A DNA stretch of 64,000 nt, taken from contig NZ_JALKII010000007.1 in NCBI RefSeq assembly GCF_023051175.1, positions 124,001 to 188,000 of the forward strand. Direction: 5' to 3'. Shown here in pieces: positions 36,025 to 45,141 of the stretch; within the stretch, counting starts at the first letter, position 1; every line of letters begins with the position of its first letter. Made by a program: the position numbers and the translations under genes. Below the pieces are notes generated by a model. That model had not been told where the DNA came from. It made no database searches and saw nothing but the letters and a program-made list of their open reading frames with translations. Origin of the DNA: Alcanivorax quisquiliarum (GTDB lineage: Bacteria; Pseudomonadota; Gammaproteobacteria; Pseudomonadales; Alcanivoracaceae).

Positions 36025-36150
36025 CAGTAGCGAACGTGGCCTCTCCTCCACACGCTACGCCAGCTTTAGCTGATTCTGTGATTGGGTTTGTTTAGTGAAA
36101 GTCTCCTTAACGTAATAACTTTGAAGCGCCGGTTTCCGGCGCTTTTTTTT
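36025..36150 (+). ncRNA. Candidate envelope-stress small RNA
   Basis: About 125 nt with no ORF. The 5' hairpin pairs GTAGCG (36027-36032) with CGCTAC (36053-36058) and GTGG with CCAC, exposing an 8-nt loop CCTCTCCT. A small hairpin CAGC-TTTA-GCTG follows, then an A/U-rich single-stranded stretch containing CTCCTT (36103-36108), an anti-Shine-Dalgarno-like sequence. It ends in a near-ideal intrinsic terminator. The layout (sigma-E-type promoter, C-rich loop, AU-rich region, poly-U end) is that of Hfq-dependent envelope-stress sRNAs such as RybB or Pseudomonas ErsA. Homology to a named sRNA is not claimed. Confidence 0.65.
36124..36150 (+). terminator. Strong intrinsic terminator of the sRNA candidate
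   Basis: AAGCGCCGG-TTT-CCGGCGCTT, a perfect 9-bp stem with a 3-nt loop, runs into eight T residues. It is the clearest rho-independent terminator in the window, and lies 320 bp from the nearest upstream coding gene. Confidence 0.9.
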
Positions 36151-36308
36151 GCGACGGTATCAGAGCAGGTGGCAATCGCTCGCACCGGCGCCGGGGCTGT
36201 TCACCGCCCAGATGGCGGCCGGGGAGGAGCGGAAGAGCTGCGCTCCTGGTTTTCAGGGTAGAGCGGCACAGCGCAGCGGCGGCCTGGAGGCAGGCGCAAC
36301 GAACGCGA

Positions 36309-37853
36309 TCAGTAAACATCTCGCCGGTAACGACCGGCTTTGATCAGCACGTCCACCGCGTCATCACCAAGCAGCGAGCGAAGCGTGCCATCTACGCTGC
36401 GGCCGACGCCGGCAAGGCGGCCGCACACATAGATGGCAGCGCCGCGTGCCAGCCACTGCTGCAACCGGGTGTGTTCTGCCGCAAGGCGTTCATGCACATG
36501 AATATGTGCCGCGCCAGCGCGAGAAAATACACGATCCCATCGCCGCAGATGGCCGCGCTCGTGCCAGGCAGCCAGCTCTTCGTGAAACAGGCTGTCGTGC
36601 CCGGCGCTGCGTTCGCCAAATAATAACCAGTTTTCGTGCTGGCCCTGTTGTGCGCGCTCTTGCAGATGAGCGCGCAGCCCGGCCAGGCCGGTGCCCGCAC
36701 CAATCAGAATCATCGGGCCGTTGAGGCCGTGAAAAGCAGGGTTTCGGCGGATGCGCACCGGCGTAAGGTCGCCGGCCGCAGCAGCGTGAGTGAGCCAGCC
36801 GGAACCGAGACCCAGGCGGCCATCATCCAGCGGTACTTGCCGCACCAGCAGTTCCAGCATGCAGCATGGTGCATTTGCGTCTGAGCCTGTGGCTGCATTG
36901 GCGCGGGTGCTTTGTGCCGCAATGGCCGCAATCGAATAGGCGCGTACCTCGTTGTGCGCCGGCCCGGGCTGTATCTCCAGAATATCGCCTGCCTGCCAGG
37001 TCAAAGCCACGTCGGCACGCAACAGCACATGAAACACGGGCGCGCCGGGGCTGCCGATATTGAGACACCGCCGGCTCACCAGCCGCGCTGCCCGCCAAGG
37101 CGTCGTGCTCAGGGTAATCTCTGCGGCTGTCTCTTCTGTGCCCTCTTCGTCGCTAACTCCATCGCTCTCGGCAGCTCTGTCTCCGGCGCTTTCTGCCGCG
37201 CTCCGTGCGACACCCAGGTGGCGCAGCTGTTGCTGCCAGGCTCCCAGACTTTGTGCGTCACAACGGTCTGCCGTGAGCAAGGGAAACAACGGGCGCGCAC
37301 GGCACCGTTGCAGCCAGTCATCAAGCTGGCGGCCGAAGGCACAGAAAGCATCGTAATGCCGATCACCCAGCGCCAGCACTGCGTAGCGCAGGTGGGCCAG
37401 ATCCGGTGTTTGCGGCATCACTTGCCGGGCAAACACGGCGGCATTGTCCGGCGCATCACCCTCGCCGTAAGTGCTGGCAATGGCCAACACCTGCGCAACG
37501 CTCGCCAGCCGCTGCGAGCTTACCTGATTGAACGGTACCACCTCTGCGTCTGTGCCGGCGGCGCTCAGGTGCTCGGCGGTCTGCCAGGCCAGTTGTTCGG
37601 CGGTGCCGCTCTGGCTTGCGTAAGCGATCAGCATGCCCGGTGTCTGAAAGCTGTTCTTTCGTCGCTGCAAGGCCCTCTTTCGAGCGCCCGGCTGGTACCA
37701 GAGCCAATATCCGCAAGCGAGTAAATACAGCAGCAGGGTGGCCGGCGCAGCTATCGCGGGCTGGCGCAAAAAAGCACCCGTGGTGGAGTCGCCCAGCGCC
37801 AGCGCTGCAAAGGATACAGCGATGATAGCCCACCACAGCAGTGGGCTTTTCAT
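36309..37853 (-). CDS. Membrane-anchored flavodoxin-type NADPH reductase
   Basis: A 514-aa protein of the sulfite-reductase-flavoprotein/NADPH-P450-reductase type. Two N-terminal TM segments (about 5-20 and 31-48) are followed by a flavodoxin domain with the FMN loop ASQSGTAEQLA and STYGEGDAPDNAA, an acidic linker rich in Glu/Asp/Ser, an FAD domain with RAYSIAA, and an NADPH domain with ILIGAGTGLAGLRAHLQ. Clustering with a TonB receptor and a PepSY protein suggests it feeds electrons for ferric-siderophore reduction at the inner membrane. The start MKSPLLWWA is preferred over a longer frame; its ribosome binding site is weak. Confidence 0.85.
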   Translation of the reverse strand: MKSPLLWWAIIAVSFAALALGDSTTGAFLRQPAIAAPATLLLYLLACGYWLWYQPGARKRALQRRKNSFQTPGMLIAYASQSGTAEQLAWQTAEHLSAAGTDAEVVPFNQVSSQRLASVAQVLAIASTYGEGDAPDNAAVFARQVMPQTPDLAHLRYAVLALGDRHYDAFCAFGRQLDDWLQRCRARPLFPLLTADRCDAQSLGAWQQQLRHLGVARSAAESAGDRAAESDGVSDEEGTEETAAEITLSTTPWRAARLVSRRCLNIGSPGAPVFHVLLRADVALTWQAGDILEIQPGPAHNEVRAYSIAAIAAQSTRANAATGSDANAPCCMLELLVRQVPLDDGRLGLGSGWLTHAAAAGDLTPVRIRRNPAFHGLNGPMILIGAGTGLAGLRAHLQERAQQGQHENWLLFGERSAGHDSLFHEELAAWHERGHLRRWDRVFSRAGAAHIHVHERLAAEHTRLQQWLARGAAIYVCGRLAGVGRSVDGTLRSLLGDDAVDVLIKAGRYRRDVY

Positions 37854-38055
37854 GATGTCATGGACGCCTTTTGTGGCAATGTTGCTTCCGTGTTGGCACA
37901 TCAGCAGCGTCCCTCGCGCAGGGGGGCGCAGAACGCAGCGCGCCAGCGCGCACCGTGGAGCAGCGGGTGGGCTATCGTCGGCGGGAAGACGGCGTGGTGC
38001 ATGGGCATATCAGCCGGGCCAGCAAGAGCCGGCCCGCTCCGTCGCCGTTCAATGA

Positions 38056-38880
38056 TTATTGGGGCAGCACTTCAAAAGTGCCGGTAAAGCTGGCGCGCCG
38101 GGTGGCATTCGGAATCGACGCCTGATCGTCTTCCAGCTCGGCATTGAGCCAATACATGCCTGCTGCGGGCCAGGTAACACTGAAACGCCCCTGCTGATCA
38201 GTGGTGGTGGTCATTTCGTCCTGCTGGTTGCGATAGCGCATACCGCCGGCGATCACTTCCACTGTCAGCGCCGCCGCAGGCTTGCCATCAATCAACAACT
38301 GGAAAGTGGCCTCTTCACCAGCGAAAAGATCGTTCGGGTGGGTTACGGGCACCAGCTCCAACCCGTTGTTCCCCGGTTTGAAGACCGTCTCGGTGGGCGC
38401 GCCTGCGGTGACATAGGTTTCCAGCCGGCGTGCGGATTCGGTGATGCGCAGATCCGCCGCATCGGCCGGCACTGCGGCACGCCATTGGCTGGCGTCGCCG
38501 CGCCAGCGTTTGCGTTCGCCGTTTTCTTCCCAGGAAGCGATGACAAACTTGCCGGCAGAACTGATGCGATAAGTGCCGCGCTGGGTCAGGTTCAGGTCGA
38601 AATTGCTGCGATGTTTGCCGGTATGAATATTTTCCAGTGGCGCCTCACTGCCGTCCGGCGCTGTGGCGGTGATGCCCGCCGCCGACATGGCGTGGTAATC
38701 GGGGTGGAAGATATCGTTGGAAATCGCCGCGTCAAACGTCACCCAGGCATCATCGCTGGAGAGACTGGTGGCGGCCGGTAATATCCAGGCGCGGTGAGCT
38801 TCGGCGGCCAGTGGCAGGCTGAAAGCGGCAGCCAGCATCAGGGCAGGCGTCAGGCGGCGCGGCAAGCGTACTGAAATCAT
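38056..38880 (-). CDS. DUF4198 periplasmic protein
   Basis: A 274-aa exported protein. Its signal peptide LMLAAAFSLPLAAEA is followed by HRAWILPAATSLSSDDAWVTFDAAISNDIFH, the DUF4198 opening that resembles NikK/GlcG-type metal-handling components. The C-terminal half is an Ig-like domain (GRFSVTWPAAGMYWLNAEL). GGAG precedes the ATG. Members are typically found beside TonB receptors and PepSY proteins, so an accessory role in metal uptake is likely, but the biochemistry is unknown. Confidence 0.82.
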   Translation of the reverse strand: MISVRLPRRLTPALMLAAAFSLPLAAEAHRAWILPAATSLSSDDAWVTFDAAISNDIFHPDYHAMSAAGITATAPDGSEAPLENIHTGKHRSNFDLNLTQRGTYRISSAGKFVIASWEENGERKRWRGDASQWRAAVPADAADLRITESARRLETYVTAGAPTETVFKPGNNGLELVPVTHPNDLFAGEEATFQLLIDGKPAAALTVEVIAGGMRYRNQQDEMTTTTDQQGRFSVTWPAAGMYWLNAELEDDQASIPNATRRASFTGTFEVLPQ

Positions 38881-38895
38881 GACAGTGCTCCAGAT

Positions 38896-39405
38896 TCAGG
38901 GGGTAATATCAAGGCGGACGGTGCCCAGCTCCTGGCTGCCGGCAGCGCTGTTGCTGAAGGCGCCATCAAGCGGCCAGCTGAATGGAATGCTCACTACTTC
39001 ACGGCCACCCACTTCGCGGGCGGCTTCCACCTGCAAGGTGTAATCGCCGGGCGCCAGCTCGGCCAATGGCGCCTGGCCGGTGCGCAGGGTGAAGCTGTGT
39101 GCGCCCACCGGGCGCGTGGCGCCGGACACGCCATCCACCGGCATCTCCAGGCTGCGGCCGCTGCGGCGCCACCACTGGCGCATATCCTTGAGCCACTTTT
39201 CGCCCTCACGATCCTTGAGCTTGGTGTCGTACCACACGGCCAGCGTGGTAGTGCTGCCGCCTTGCTGCTCCAGCCAGAAGGCCACATAAGGGCGGTGATA
39301 TTCGGCCACGTTCAGGCGTGGAATTTCCACGCTGATGGTCAGTTCTGCGGCGCTGGCCGGTAGTACCAGCGCCACGAGCAGGGCGGGTGCGATCAACGAG
39401 CGCAT
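38896..39405 (-). CDS. DUF2271 periplasmic protein
   Basis: A 169-aa secreted protein: signal peptide ending ASAAELTIS, then the DUF2271 core YHRPYVAFWLEQQG, TLAVWYDTKLKDREGEKWLKDMRQWWRR and DGVSGATRPVG. I start at the ATG at 39405 (GAGG upstream); one codon earlier is a TTG. It sits 15 bp from the DUF4198 gene and 10 bp from the PepSY gene. The combination PepSY-DUF2271-DUF4198 is a recurrent module with unknown mechanism. Confidence 0.85.
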   Translation of the reverse strand: MRSLIAPALLVALVLPASAAELTISVEIPRLNVAEYHRPYVAFWLEQQGGSTTTLAVWYDTKLKDREGEKWLKDMRQWWRRSGRSLEMPVDGVSGATRPVGAHSFTLRTGQAPLAELAPGDYTLQVEAAREVGGREVVSIPFSWPLDGAFSNSAAGSQELGTVRLDITP

Positions 39406-39415
39406 CAAGAGAACC

Positions 39416-40033
39416 TCACGAGTGAATAAACAAAATGATCAGCAGCAGCGGCGCCACCAGCCCCAGGCCGACCAACGGCCAGGTGGCGGGCCGCTGGCGA
39501 CCGTGCAGGTGCAGCAGGAACAAACCGGTGATACAGAACACCAGGCAGGCCACCGCAAAAATATCCAGAAACCAGCGCCACGCCGTGCCGGTGTTGCGGC
39601 CCTTGTGCAGATCGTTGAGCCAGGCCACCCAGCCCCGGTCAGTGCGCTCGTAAAACAGTTCGCCGGTGGCGCGATCAATGCTCAGCCAGGCATCGCCGCC
39701 GGGGCGCGGCAGGCCAAGGTAGATTTCATCCGTGCTCCACTCGGCTTCATGCGCGCCGGTCGCAATGCCCAGCTGATCTGAAAGCCAGGCCCGCAAGCCG
39801 GTGGGCAGGGCGCCGGCCTGTTGCGAAGGCGGCGGCAGCAGTGCATCCGGCACCACGGCCTCGCGCTCGGTGATGGTCGGGCGCGCTTCAATGCGCGCCG
39901 CATGGTTGAGCGTGATGCCGGTAACGGCGAACAGCAACATGCCCACCAGGCACAGGGCAGAGCTGATCCAGTGCCACTGGTGCAGATGACGCAACCAGAA
40001 ATTTCGATGGCCTGACACAGGGGAATGGGACAC
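39416..40033 (-). CDS. PepSY-associated TM protein
   Basis: A 205-aa inner-membrane protein of the PepSY_TM-like type: TM1 near 22-43 (SALCLVGMLLFAVTGITLNHA), a periplasmic PepSY-like domain (about 45-150) with WLSIDRATGELFYERTDRGW, HKGRNTG before TM2 (about 152-174) and a third TM at the C-terminus. Several His residues in the first TM region (RHLHQWHW) could bind haem. The start is GTG at 40033, with GGAAG 10 nt upstream. It probably forms the membrane ferric-reductase unit with the flavodoxin reductase. Confidence 0.85.
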   Translation of the reverse strand: MSHSPVSGHRNFWLRHLHQWHWISSALCLVGMLLFAVTGITLNHAARIEARPTITEREAVVPDALLPPPSQQAGALPTGLRAWLSDQLGIATGAHEAEWSTDEIYLGLPRPGGDAWLSIDRATGELFYERTDRGWVAWLNDLHKGRNTGTAWRWFLDIFAVACLVFCITGLFLLHLHGRQRPATWPLVGLGLVAPLLLIILFIHS

Positions 40034-40081
40034 GGTGCGGTCGCTTCCTTGGTTGAGTCAGCGATGCTGACTACACGGCCA

Positions 40082-42274
40082 TCAGAACTCCATATTCACC
40101 GACAACCAGAAAGTGCGGCCCGGGTGCACACCGCCATCCACGCTGCGGCCTGTCTGGAAGTATTCACTGGCCCAGGCAAGGTTGCTGGCGGTGTCCGTAT
40201 AGGTAGTGTATTTGCGGAATTCCTTGTCCAGCAGGTTGAACACATTGGCGTTCAGCGTCACGCGCTCGGATACCTGATAAGCACCGCCAAGGTGGAACAG
40301 TGAGTAGGCTTTCAGATCACCCACCGCCTGGTAGATCAGCGCATTGTTGCCGGTCAGGTCCGCGGTGCGGCCGCTGAAACGCTTGGCCTCGCCACGGTAT
40401 TCGCCGCGCAGCCACAGGTTCAGGCGTTCGCTGGCCGTCCAGCGCAATGTTGCGTTGCCGCGATGCTTGGGCGTGTTGCTGAGCTTGCCGTTGTCCTGGC
40501 CAGATTCGGTCACTTCGCTGTCGGTCCAGGTATAGCTCAGTTGCAGCGACCAGTCGTCGGCCAGTGGCAGCCGGCCACTCAGCTCGGCGCCCCAGGTTTT
40601 CGCTTCATCGATATTCACCGCGTAGGTGGCGGTGGGGTTGGCGGCGCAGCTGGAGATCGGGTTCACAGCACAATCCCCTTCGCCGCCGGTAATACGGTCT
40701 TCAATTTCGTTATGGAACAGCGTCACCGAACCGGCCAGTCCTTCGTAGTTGTCGAACAGCAATGCCAGTTCGGTGTTGGTGCTGGTTTCAGGTTCCAGAT
40801 TCGGGTTGCCGATATTGATATTGGTACCTTGGCCACTGATGCCGCTGATACCGTCGATCAACTGATTCAGTCGTGGTGCGCGGAAGCCCTGGCTCACGCC
40901 ACCTTTGACAGTCACCTGGTCAGTGGTATTCCACACCAGATACGCACGCGGGCTGAAGTGCCCGCCAAAAGCATCATGATCGTCATAACGGCCACCGAAC
41001 GTTGCCGCCAGACTATCGGTGAAACGCCACTCGTCCTCGATAAAGACCGCCGCCAACGTTTGGTCGTGTTTCTCCGGCAGCAATCCATCTTCCAGCTCCG
41101 CTTTCCACCACTGGCCGCCCACGGTCACCGTATGTGCGTCACCAAGTGGCGCAACATATTTGGTATCGAATACGGTATTGGTGGTTTCCAGTTCGCGATC
41201 GTCGCCGATGATGATATTGGGGAAACCGGAGAAGGGCGTGCCGATATCGCCGAGTTCACCGGGAATGGTGCGCCCCAGAGTTTCGGTTGTGGCGTAGCTC
41301 ACGCTGGATTCCAGTTGGCCAATACCCACACGACTGCTGTGGCCGACGGCAATCTGATCGCGGTTCAGGCGCATATAATCCTTGTAACCAGGCAGGTCAT
41401 CTGTCGGCGCCACTGCGTCCGCATCCCGGCTGCCCAGCCGCCCGTCATCGTTGTTGTACCAGGTCAGACCACGTTCCAGATCCAGCCACAATTCGTGATC
41501 GCTGTCGGGGGTGTAGGTCAGCCGCGCGCCGATATTGTATTGGCGGCTCTCCGCTGGCGCAGGGTTGCGGCCCGAGGGCGTGGCGCCGGGCGCAACGATG
41601 TAGTCGGTCGCCTCTCGGTGATAGGTGCCGCCGCGCACCGCCAGGCCGAGCACGCCATCGATCAGCGGGCCGTTCACATAAATGTCGGTTTTTTGCTCGG
41701 TGCCCCAGTCGTTGTCTTGCGGCAGGCCGGCTTCCAGGCGCACCGCGCCGCCCCATTCCTGGGCCACCTTGCGGGTGATGATATTGACCACGCCGCCCAT
41801 GGCGTCGGAGCCGTAAAGAGTGGACATCGGCCCCCGCACCACCTCGATCCGCTCAATGGCAGAGAGTGGTGGCATAAAGCTGGTCAGCGCCGCGCCAAAG
41901 CCGTTCGGCGTCACATCGCCGGCCACGTTCTGGCGGCGGCCGTCGATCAGGATCAGCGTATAGTCGCTGGGCATGCCACGGATGCTGATATCCAGACCGC
42001 CGGTCTTGCCGGTGCTGCCACGCACATCCACGCCTTCCACGTCGGCCAGCGCTTCGGCCAGGTCGCGATATTGTTTGGTCTGCAAATCGTCGCGGCTCAC
42101 CACGCTGATGCTGGCCGGCGCATCCTTGATGTCCTGTTCATAGCCCGCCGCGGTGGATACCACACGAACAGTGTCCAATTGCACCGGGTCCTGTTGCGCA
42201 GCAGCGCCCAGCGAAGCGGTAGCCACGGCAAGAGACAGCAGGCAGCGAGTCAGACGGGGCCTGTAGGCGTGCAT
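40082..42274 (-). CDS. TonB-dependent siderophore receptor (FepA/BfrA-like)
   Basis: A 730-aa outer-membrane receptor. Signal peptide ends near ASLGAAAQ; a short TonB-box region (LDTVRVVST), the plug domain (about 45-160, LILIDGRRQNVAGDVTPNG, IERIEVVRGPMSTLYGSDAMGGVVNIITRK) and a 22-strand barrel ending in the aromatic C-terminus VNMEF follow. The sequence style suits catecholate siderophores, though the ligand is not certain. The ATG at 42274 has GAGGAG upstream. A Fur box covers the promoter, so iron repression is expected. It heads the five-gene cluster. Confidence 0.92.
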   Translation of the reverse strand: MHAYRPRLTRCLLSLAVATASLGAAAQQDPVQLDTVRVVSTAAGYEQDIKDAPASISVVSRDDLQTKQYRDLAEALADVEGVDVRGSTGKTGGLDISIRGMPSDYTLILIDGRRQNVAGDVTPNGFGAALTSFMPPLSAIERIEVVRGPMSTLYGSDAMGGVVNIITRKVAQEWGGAVRLEAGLPQDNDWGTEQKTDIYVNGPLIDGVLGLAVRGGTYHREATDYIVAPGATPSGRNPAPAESRQYNIGARLTYTPDSDHELWLDLERGLTWYNNDDGRLGSRDADAVAPTDDLPGYKDYMRLNRDQIAVGHSSRVGIGQLESSVSYATTETLGRTIPGELGDIGTPFSGFPNIIIGDDRELETTNTVFDTKYVAPLGDAHTVTVGGQWWKAELEDGLLPEKHDQTLAAVFIEDEWRFTDSLAATFGGRYDDHDAFGGHFSPRAYLVWNTTDQVTVKGGVSQGFRAPRLNQLIDGISGISGQGTNINIGNPNLEPETSTNTELALLFDNYEGLAGSVTLFHNEIEDRITGGEGDCAVNPISSCAANPTATYAVNIDEAKTWGAELSGRLPLADDWSLQLSYTWTDSEVTESGQDNGKLSNTPKHRGNATLRWTASERLNLWLRGEYRGEAKRFSGRTADLTGNNALIYQAVGDLKAYSLFHLGGAYQVSERVTLNANVFNLLDKEFRKYTTYTDTASNLAWASEYFQTGRSVDGGVHPGRTFWLSVNMEF

Positions 42275-42343
42275 CAAGTGCTCCTCAAGAATTTCACAGG
42301 TAAGTGGTATTTGCGCGAATGTCGGCAAGCAATGAGTGCGAAT

Positions 42344-42386
42344 ATTATAGCAAACGATAACCGTTCTCAATCGTAGATGGTTATCA
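42344..42386 (-). promoter_or_regulatory. Fur-box region of the TonB receptor
   Basis: On the minus strand 42355-42369 reads TGAGAACGGTTATCG, matching the 7-1-7 Fur palindrome TGATAAT-N-ATTATCA at 11 of 14 positions. A second partial match starting TGATAAC lies at 42372-42386, suggesting overlapping Fur dimers. A perfect -10 TATAAT (42344-42349) follows. Confidence 0.75.
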
Positions 42387-42492
42387 TAAGTGATTGTTTT
42401 GCATAGGGAGCGGCTTTGCCAAAGTGTAAAGAGTGTAAGCGTCGCCCGATTTCGGGTGATTTGTGCGCTGGCAGCGGTCTGTTCGGGCGGAG

Positions 42493-42873
42493 CTACGGCT
42501 CCTTGTTCTGGTGTTCCGGCGGCGAGGCCAGCGTATGTGTTTCGGCGTCGTAGCGGCCCTTGAGTTCGTCCTTGAGCATTCCTTCCCAGAGCGGCACGCC
42601 GACAAAATAGCCGGCGCGGCCGATGGTGTGCGCCGCCACCGGCGCCGTCAGCATCACGAACAGCACAATAATGAGCACCCTGGCGGTGACCCCGGCCTCA
42701 AGAAAATGCAGGGCAACACCGATCATCACCAGGCCGATACCCATGGCGCCGGCCTTGGTGGTGGCATGCATGCGCATGAGCAGATCGGGCATTCGCAGCA
42801 GCCCGAGGCCGGCCAGGAACATCAGGAAAGTGCCGGCGATCATGAACAAGCCAGCGATCAGGTCAGTGATCAT
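42493..42873 (-). CDS. mrpG: Mrp antiporter subunit G
   Basis: About 126 aa with three TM helices, last gene of the Mrp (Mnh/Pha) Na+/H+ antiporter operon. The family signature GLLRMPDLLMRMHATTKAGAMG is intact. I start at the ATG giving MITDLIAGL (GGAG 9 nt upstream), which overlaps mrpF by 11 nt; a longer start is possible. The cytoplasmic tail is charged and a little longer than usual (KDELKGRYDAETH). Confidence 0.9.
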   Translation of the reverse strand: MITDLIAGLFMIAGTFLMFLAGLGLLRMPDLLMRMHATTKAGAMGIGLVMIGVALHFLEAGVTARVLIIVLFVMLTAPVAAHTIGRAGYFVGVPLWEGMLKDELKGRYDAETHTLASPPEHQNKEP

Positions 42874-43138
42874 CGCGATGGGCTCCACGTTCCAGATAAC
42901 GGGCGAAACCGACCGCCGCCAGAAAGGCGGTCAGCGCCAGCACCATGCCCACGTCCAGAAACGCGGGCTGGTCTGTGGTCAGCGCATAGATGCCGATGAA
43001 CCCCACCGTGAGGGATGCCATCAACTCCAGCGCAACGACACGATCCGGCAACGTCGGGCCGAGCACCAGGCGGATAAAAGCCATGATCAACGCGAGGCTG
43101 AGTAGTGCATAACTGGCCCAGATGACGGTAGCAGGCAT
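42863..43138 (-). CDS. mrpF: Mrp antiporter subunit F
   Basis: A 91-aa protein with three TM helices and the conserved GPTLPDRVVALELMA segment between TM1 and TM2, including the Asp typical of MrpF. It overlaps mrpG and lies 18 bp after mrpE. Confidence 0.92.
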   Translation of the reverse strand: MPATVIWASYALLSLALIMAFIRLVLGPTLPDRVVALELMASLTVGFIGIYALTTDQPAFLDVGMVLALTAFLAAVGFARYLERGAHRDDH

Positions 43139-43156
43139 TTTAGCGTCCTCCTTGGT

Positions 43157-43630
43157 TCAACGTAGCAGGTCCAGTACCCGCTGCTCCAGGCGGCGGATGC
43201 TGTCGCGCACGTCTTGCTCATCATCCAGATACATGACGTGGAGGTAGAGCACCTTGCGGTCGCTGGAAACATCCAGGCCGAGTGTGCCTGGCGTCAGAGA
43301 GATCAGATTAGCGAGCACGGTAATTTCCACGTCGGTCTGAGCGATCAACGGTACGGCGATCACCGCCGGGCGCATGTGGTGGGTCGGTGTCAATACGTCG
43401 TAGGCGACACGGAGGTTCGAGGTGAACAGCTCACGCAGGAAAAATCCGGTAAACCACACCAGTTTTGGTAATTTGCCGACGTAGCGGGCGAACTGGGGTT
43501 GATCGCGCAGGGCGAAGCCGAGAATGGCATAGCCCAGCAGCAGGCCGATCAGCAGGTTGGCCAGATTGAAATCGCCAGTGATACCGACCCAGATCAGCGC
43601 CAGGATGATATTCCAGGTCAGGGCGTTCAT
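43157..43630 (-). CDS. mrpE: Mrp antiporter subunit E
   Basis: A 157-aa membrane protein with N-terminal TM helices ([31 protein letters not shown] begins it) and a cytoplasmic domain with the MrpE hallmark [12 protein letters not shown] followed by LYLHVMYL. Its start overlaps the mrpD stop (ATGA-type, 43627-43630), indicating coupled translation. MrpE assists assembly of the complex. Confidence 0.93.
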   Translation of the reverse strand: MNALTWNIILALIWVGITGDFNLANLLIGLLLGYAILGFALRDQPQFARYVGKLPKLVWFTGFFLRELFTSNLRVAYDVLTPTHHMRPAVIAVPLIAQTDVEITVLANLISLTPGTLGLDVSSDRKVLYLHVMYLDDEQDVRDSIRRLEQRVLDLLR

Positions 43631-45141
43631 AGGCGCTCTCCCAGTACGGCCTCAATGTAGCGCGACGGGTCTAGCAGTTGCTCGGCAGAGCGCTGCGCAA
43701 GTTCGAATACCGGTTGCGCGCCGAGGCCGATGCACAGTGTCATCAGTGCCAAGGCCGCGATAGTGGCGTAAAGCGCTCGCAGGTCGCCGCTGGCGGGCCG
43801 GGTGGCGTTATCCTCCGTGGGTGCCGCTTTCCAAAACACTTCGGCCCAGATCTTGGTCATCGAATAAAGTGTCAGCAGGCCGACAACGAGCGCAGTGGCC
43901 ACCAGCCACCAGGCGTTCGCTTCGATGCCGGCACGGATGACGATAAACTTGGCAAAGAATCCTGATAGCGGCGGCATGCCCGCCAGCGAGAATGCCGAGA
44001 CCAGAAACAGGATGCCCAGCCATGGCTTGTCGCGATAGAGCCCGCCAAGATGTTTCAGCTCATAACTGCCTCGCAAGCAATAGACCAGACCGCTGATGAG
44101 GAACAGGTTAGCCTTCACAATAATATGATGCACGATATAAAAGATGCCGCCCGTCAGCGCGAGCGGGGATAATGGCGCCAACGCCAGGCCCATGATCATG
44201 TAGCCGATCTGGCTGATAATGTGGAACGAAAGAATACGCCGGAATTCGAACTGAGCGGCCGCGCCGAGCACCCCGGTCAGCATGGTCAGGCCGGCCATCC
44301 AGACCAGCATCGCATGAGTGAGGCTGTCGCTGATATTGAATATCAGCGTGAAGACACGGAATAGCGCATACACTCCGACCTTTGTCAGCAAGCCGGCGAA
44401 CAGTGCCGAGACGGCCACTTGCGGCGTGTGATAGGAGGCAGGTAACCAGAAGAAAAACGGGAATGCGGCCGCCTTGATGCCGAACGCCACGAAAAAGAGC
44501 ATTGCCACGACGTTCACCAGCCCGGTGTCGTCGACGGTCGCGAGCTTGGCGGCGATATCGGCCATGTTCAACGTGCCTACCAGCCCATATAACAAGCCGA
44601 TGGCGGACAGGAAGATCGCGGAGGACACCAGATTCAGCGTCACATACTTGATGGCACCTTCCATTTGCGCACGTTCGCCGCCCAGGATGAGCAACGCAAA
44701 CGAGGCCACCAGCATCACCTCGAACCAGACATATAGATTGAAGATATCCCCGGTCAGGAACGCGCCGTTGACCCCAGCCAGCAACAGATGCAGTAGCGGG
44801 TAATAGCCGAAGCGTTCATGCCTTTCGCTGATCGTGCTCAACGAATAGATCGCGGTGGCGAAACCCGTTATTGCAGCGAGCAGCACCATGATGGCGGCGA
44901 GCAGATCGGCCACCAGCACGATGCCGAACGGGGCCGGCCAGCTGCCCATCTCCATGACCACAAAACCATCCTGCCAGACAGCATGCAGCAGCAGGATGGA
45001 AGCCAGTAGCAGCAGCCCGGTACCGATGACCGCCAGCGCCCGCTGGACTCTGCGCGAGCGCCACCCGGTGACGGACAGTGCGCCGCTGAACAGCGGGATC
45101 AGTATTGGCAGGGCGATTGCAAGCGTCAGCGGGAAGCTCAA
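43627..45141 (-). CDS. mrpD: Mrp antiporter subunit D
   Basis: A 504-aa NuoN/NuoL-like proton-pumping subunit with about 14 TM helices. The key membrane Glu/Lys region appears in [15 protein letters not shown] and in [45 protein letters not shown] is also characteristic. The start appears to be TTG at 45141, overlapping the mrpC stop; GAAGGG lies upstream. Confidence 0.93.
   Translation of the reverse strand: MSFPLTLAIALPILIPLFSGALSVTGWRSRRVQRALAVIGTGLLLLASILLLHAVWQDGFVVMEMGSWPAPFGIVLVADLLAAIMVLLAAITGFATAIYSLSTISERHERFGYYPLLHLLLAGVNGAFLTGDIFNLYVWFEVMLVASFALLILGGERAQMEGAIKYVTLNLVSSAIFLSAIGLLYGLVGTLNMADIAAKLATVDDTGLVNVVAMLFFVAFGIKAAAFPFFFWLPASYHTPQVAVSALFAGLLTKVGVYALFRVFTLIFNISDSLTHAMLVWMAGLTMLTGVLGAAAQFEFRRILSFHIISQIGYMIMGLALAPLSPLALTGGIFYIVHHIIVKANLFLISGLVYCLRGSYELKHLGGLYRDKPWLGILFLVSAFSLAGMPPLSGFFAKFIVIRAGIEANAWWLVATALVVGLLTLYSMTKIWAEVFWKAAPTEDNATRPASGDLRALYATIAALALMTLCIGLGAQPVFELAQRSAEQLLDPSRYIEAVLGERL

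Larger units (their letters stand above)
35803..36308. other. Gene-free region containing the sRNA candidate
   Basis: About 500 bp without a protein gene. It holds the terminator-like hairpin of the AraC gene, an AT-rich promoter zone, the sRNA candidate and its terminator; after 36150 the sequence returns to GC-rich with nothing recognisable before the reductase stop codon. Confidence 0.6.

Noticed and set aside
36015-36120. Small ORF within the sRNA candidate
   Set aside because: No start codon with a ribosome binding site and many stops; the conserved-looking signals are structural.
40463-42376. A 637-codon open frame on the plus strand opposite the TonB receptor
   Set aside because: It is antisense to a well-supported receptor gene; low AT content leaves long open frames on both strands, and its translation is His/Arg/Gly/Ala-rich with no family pattern.
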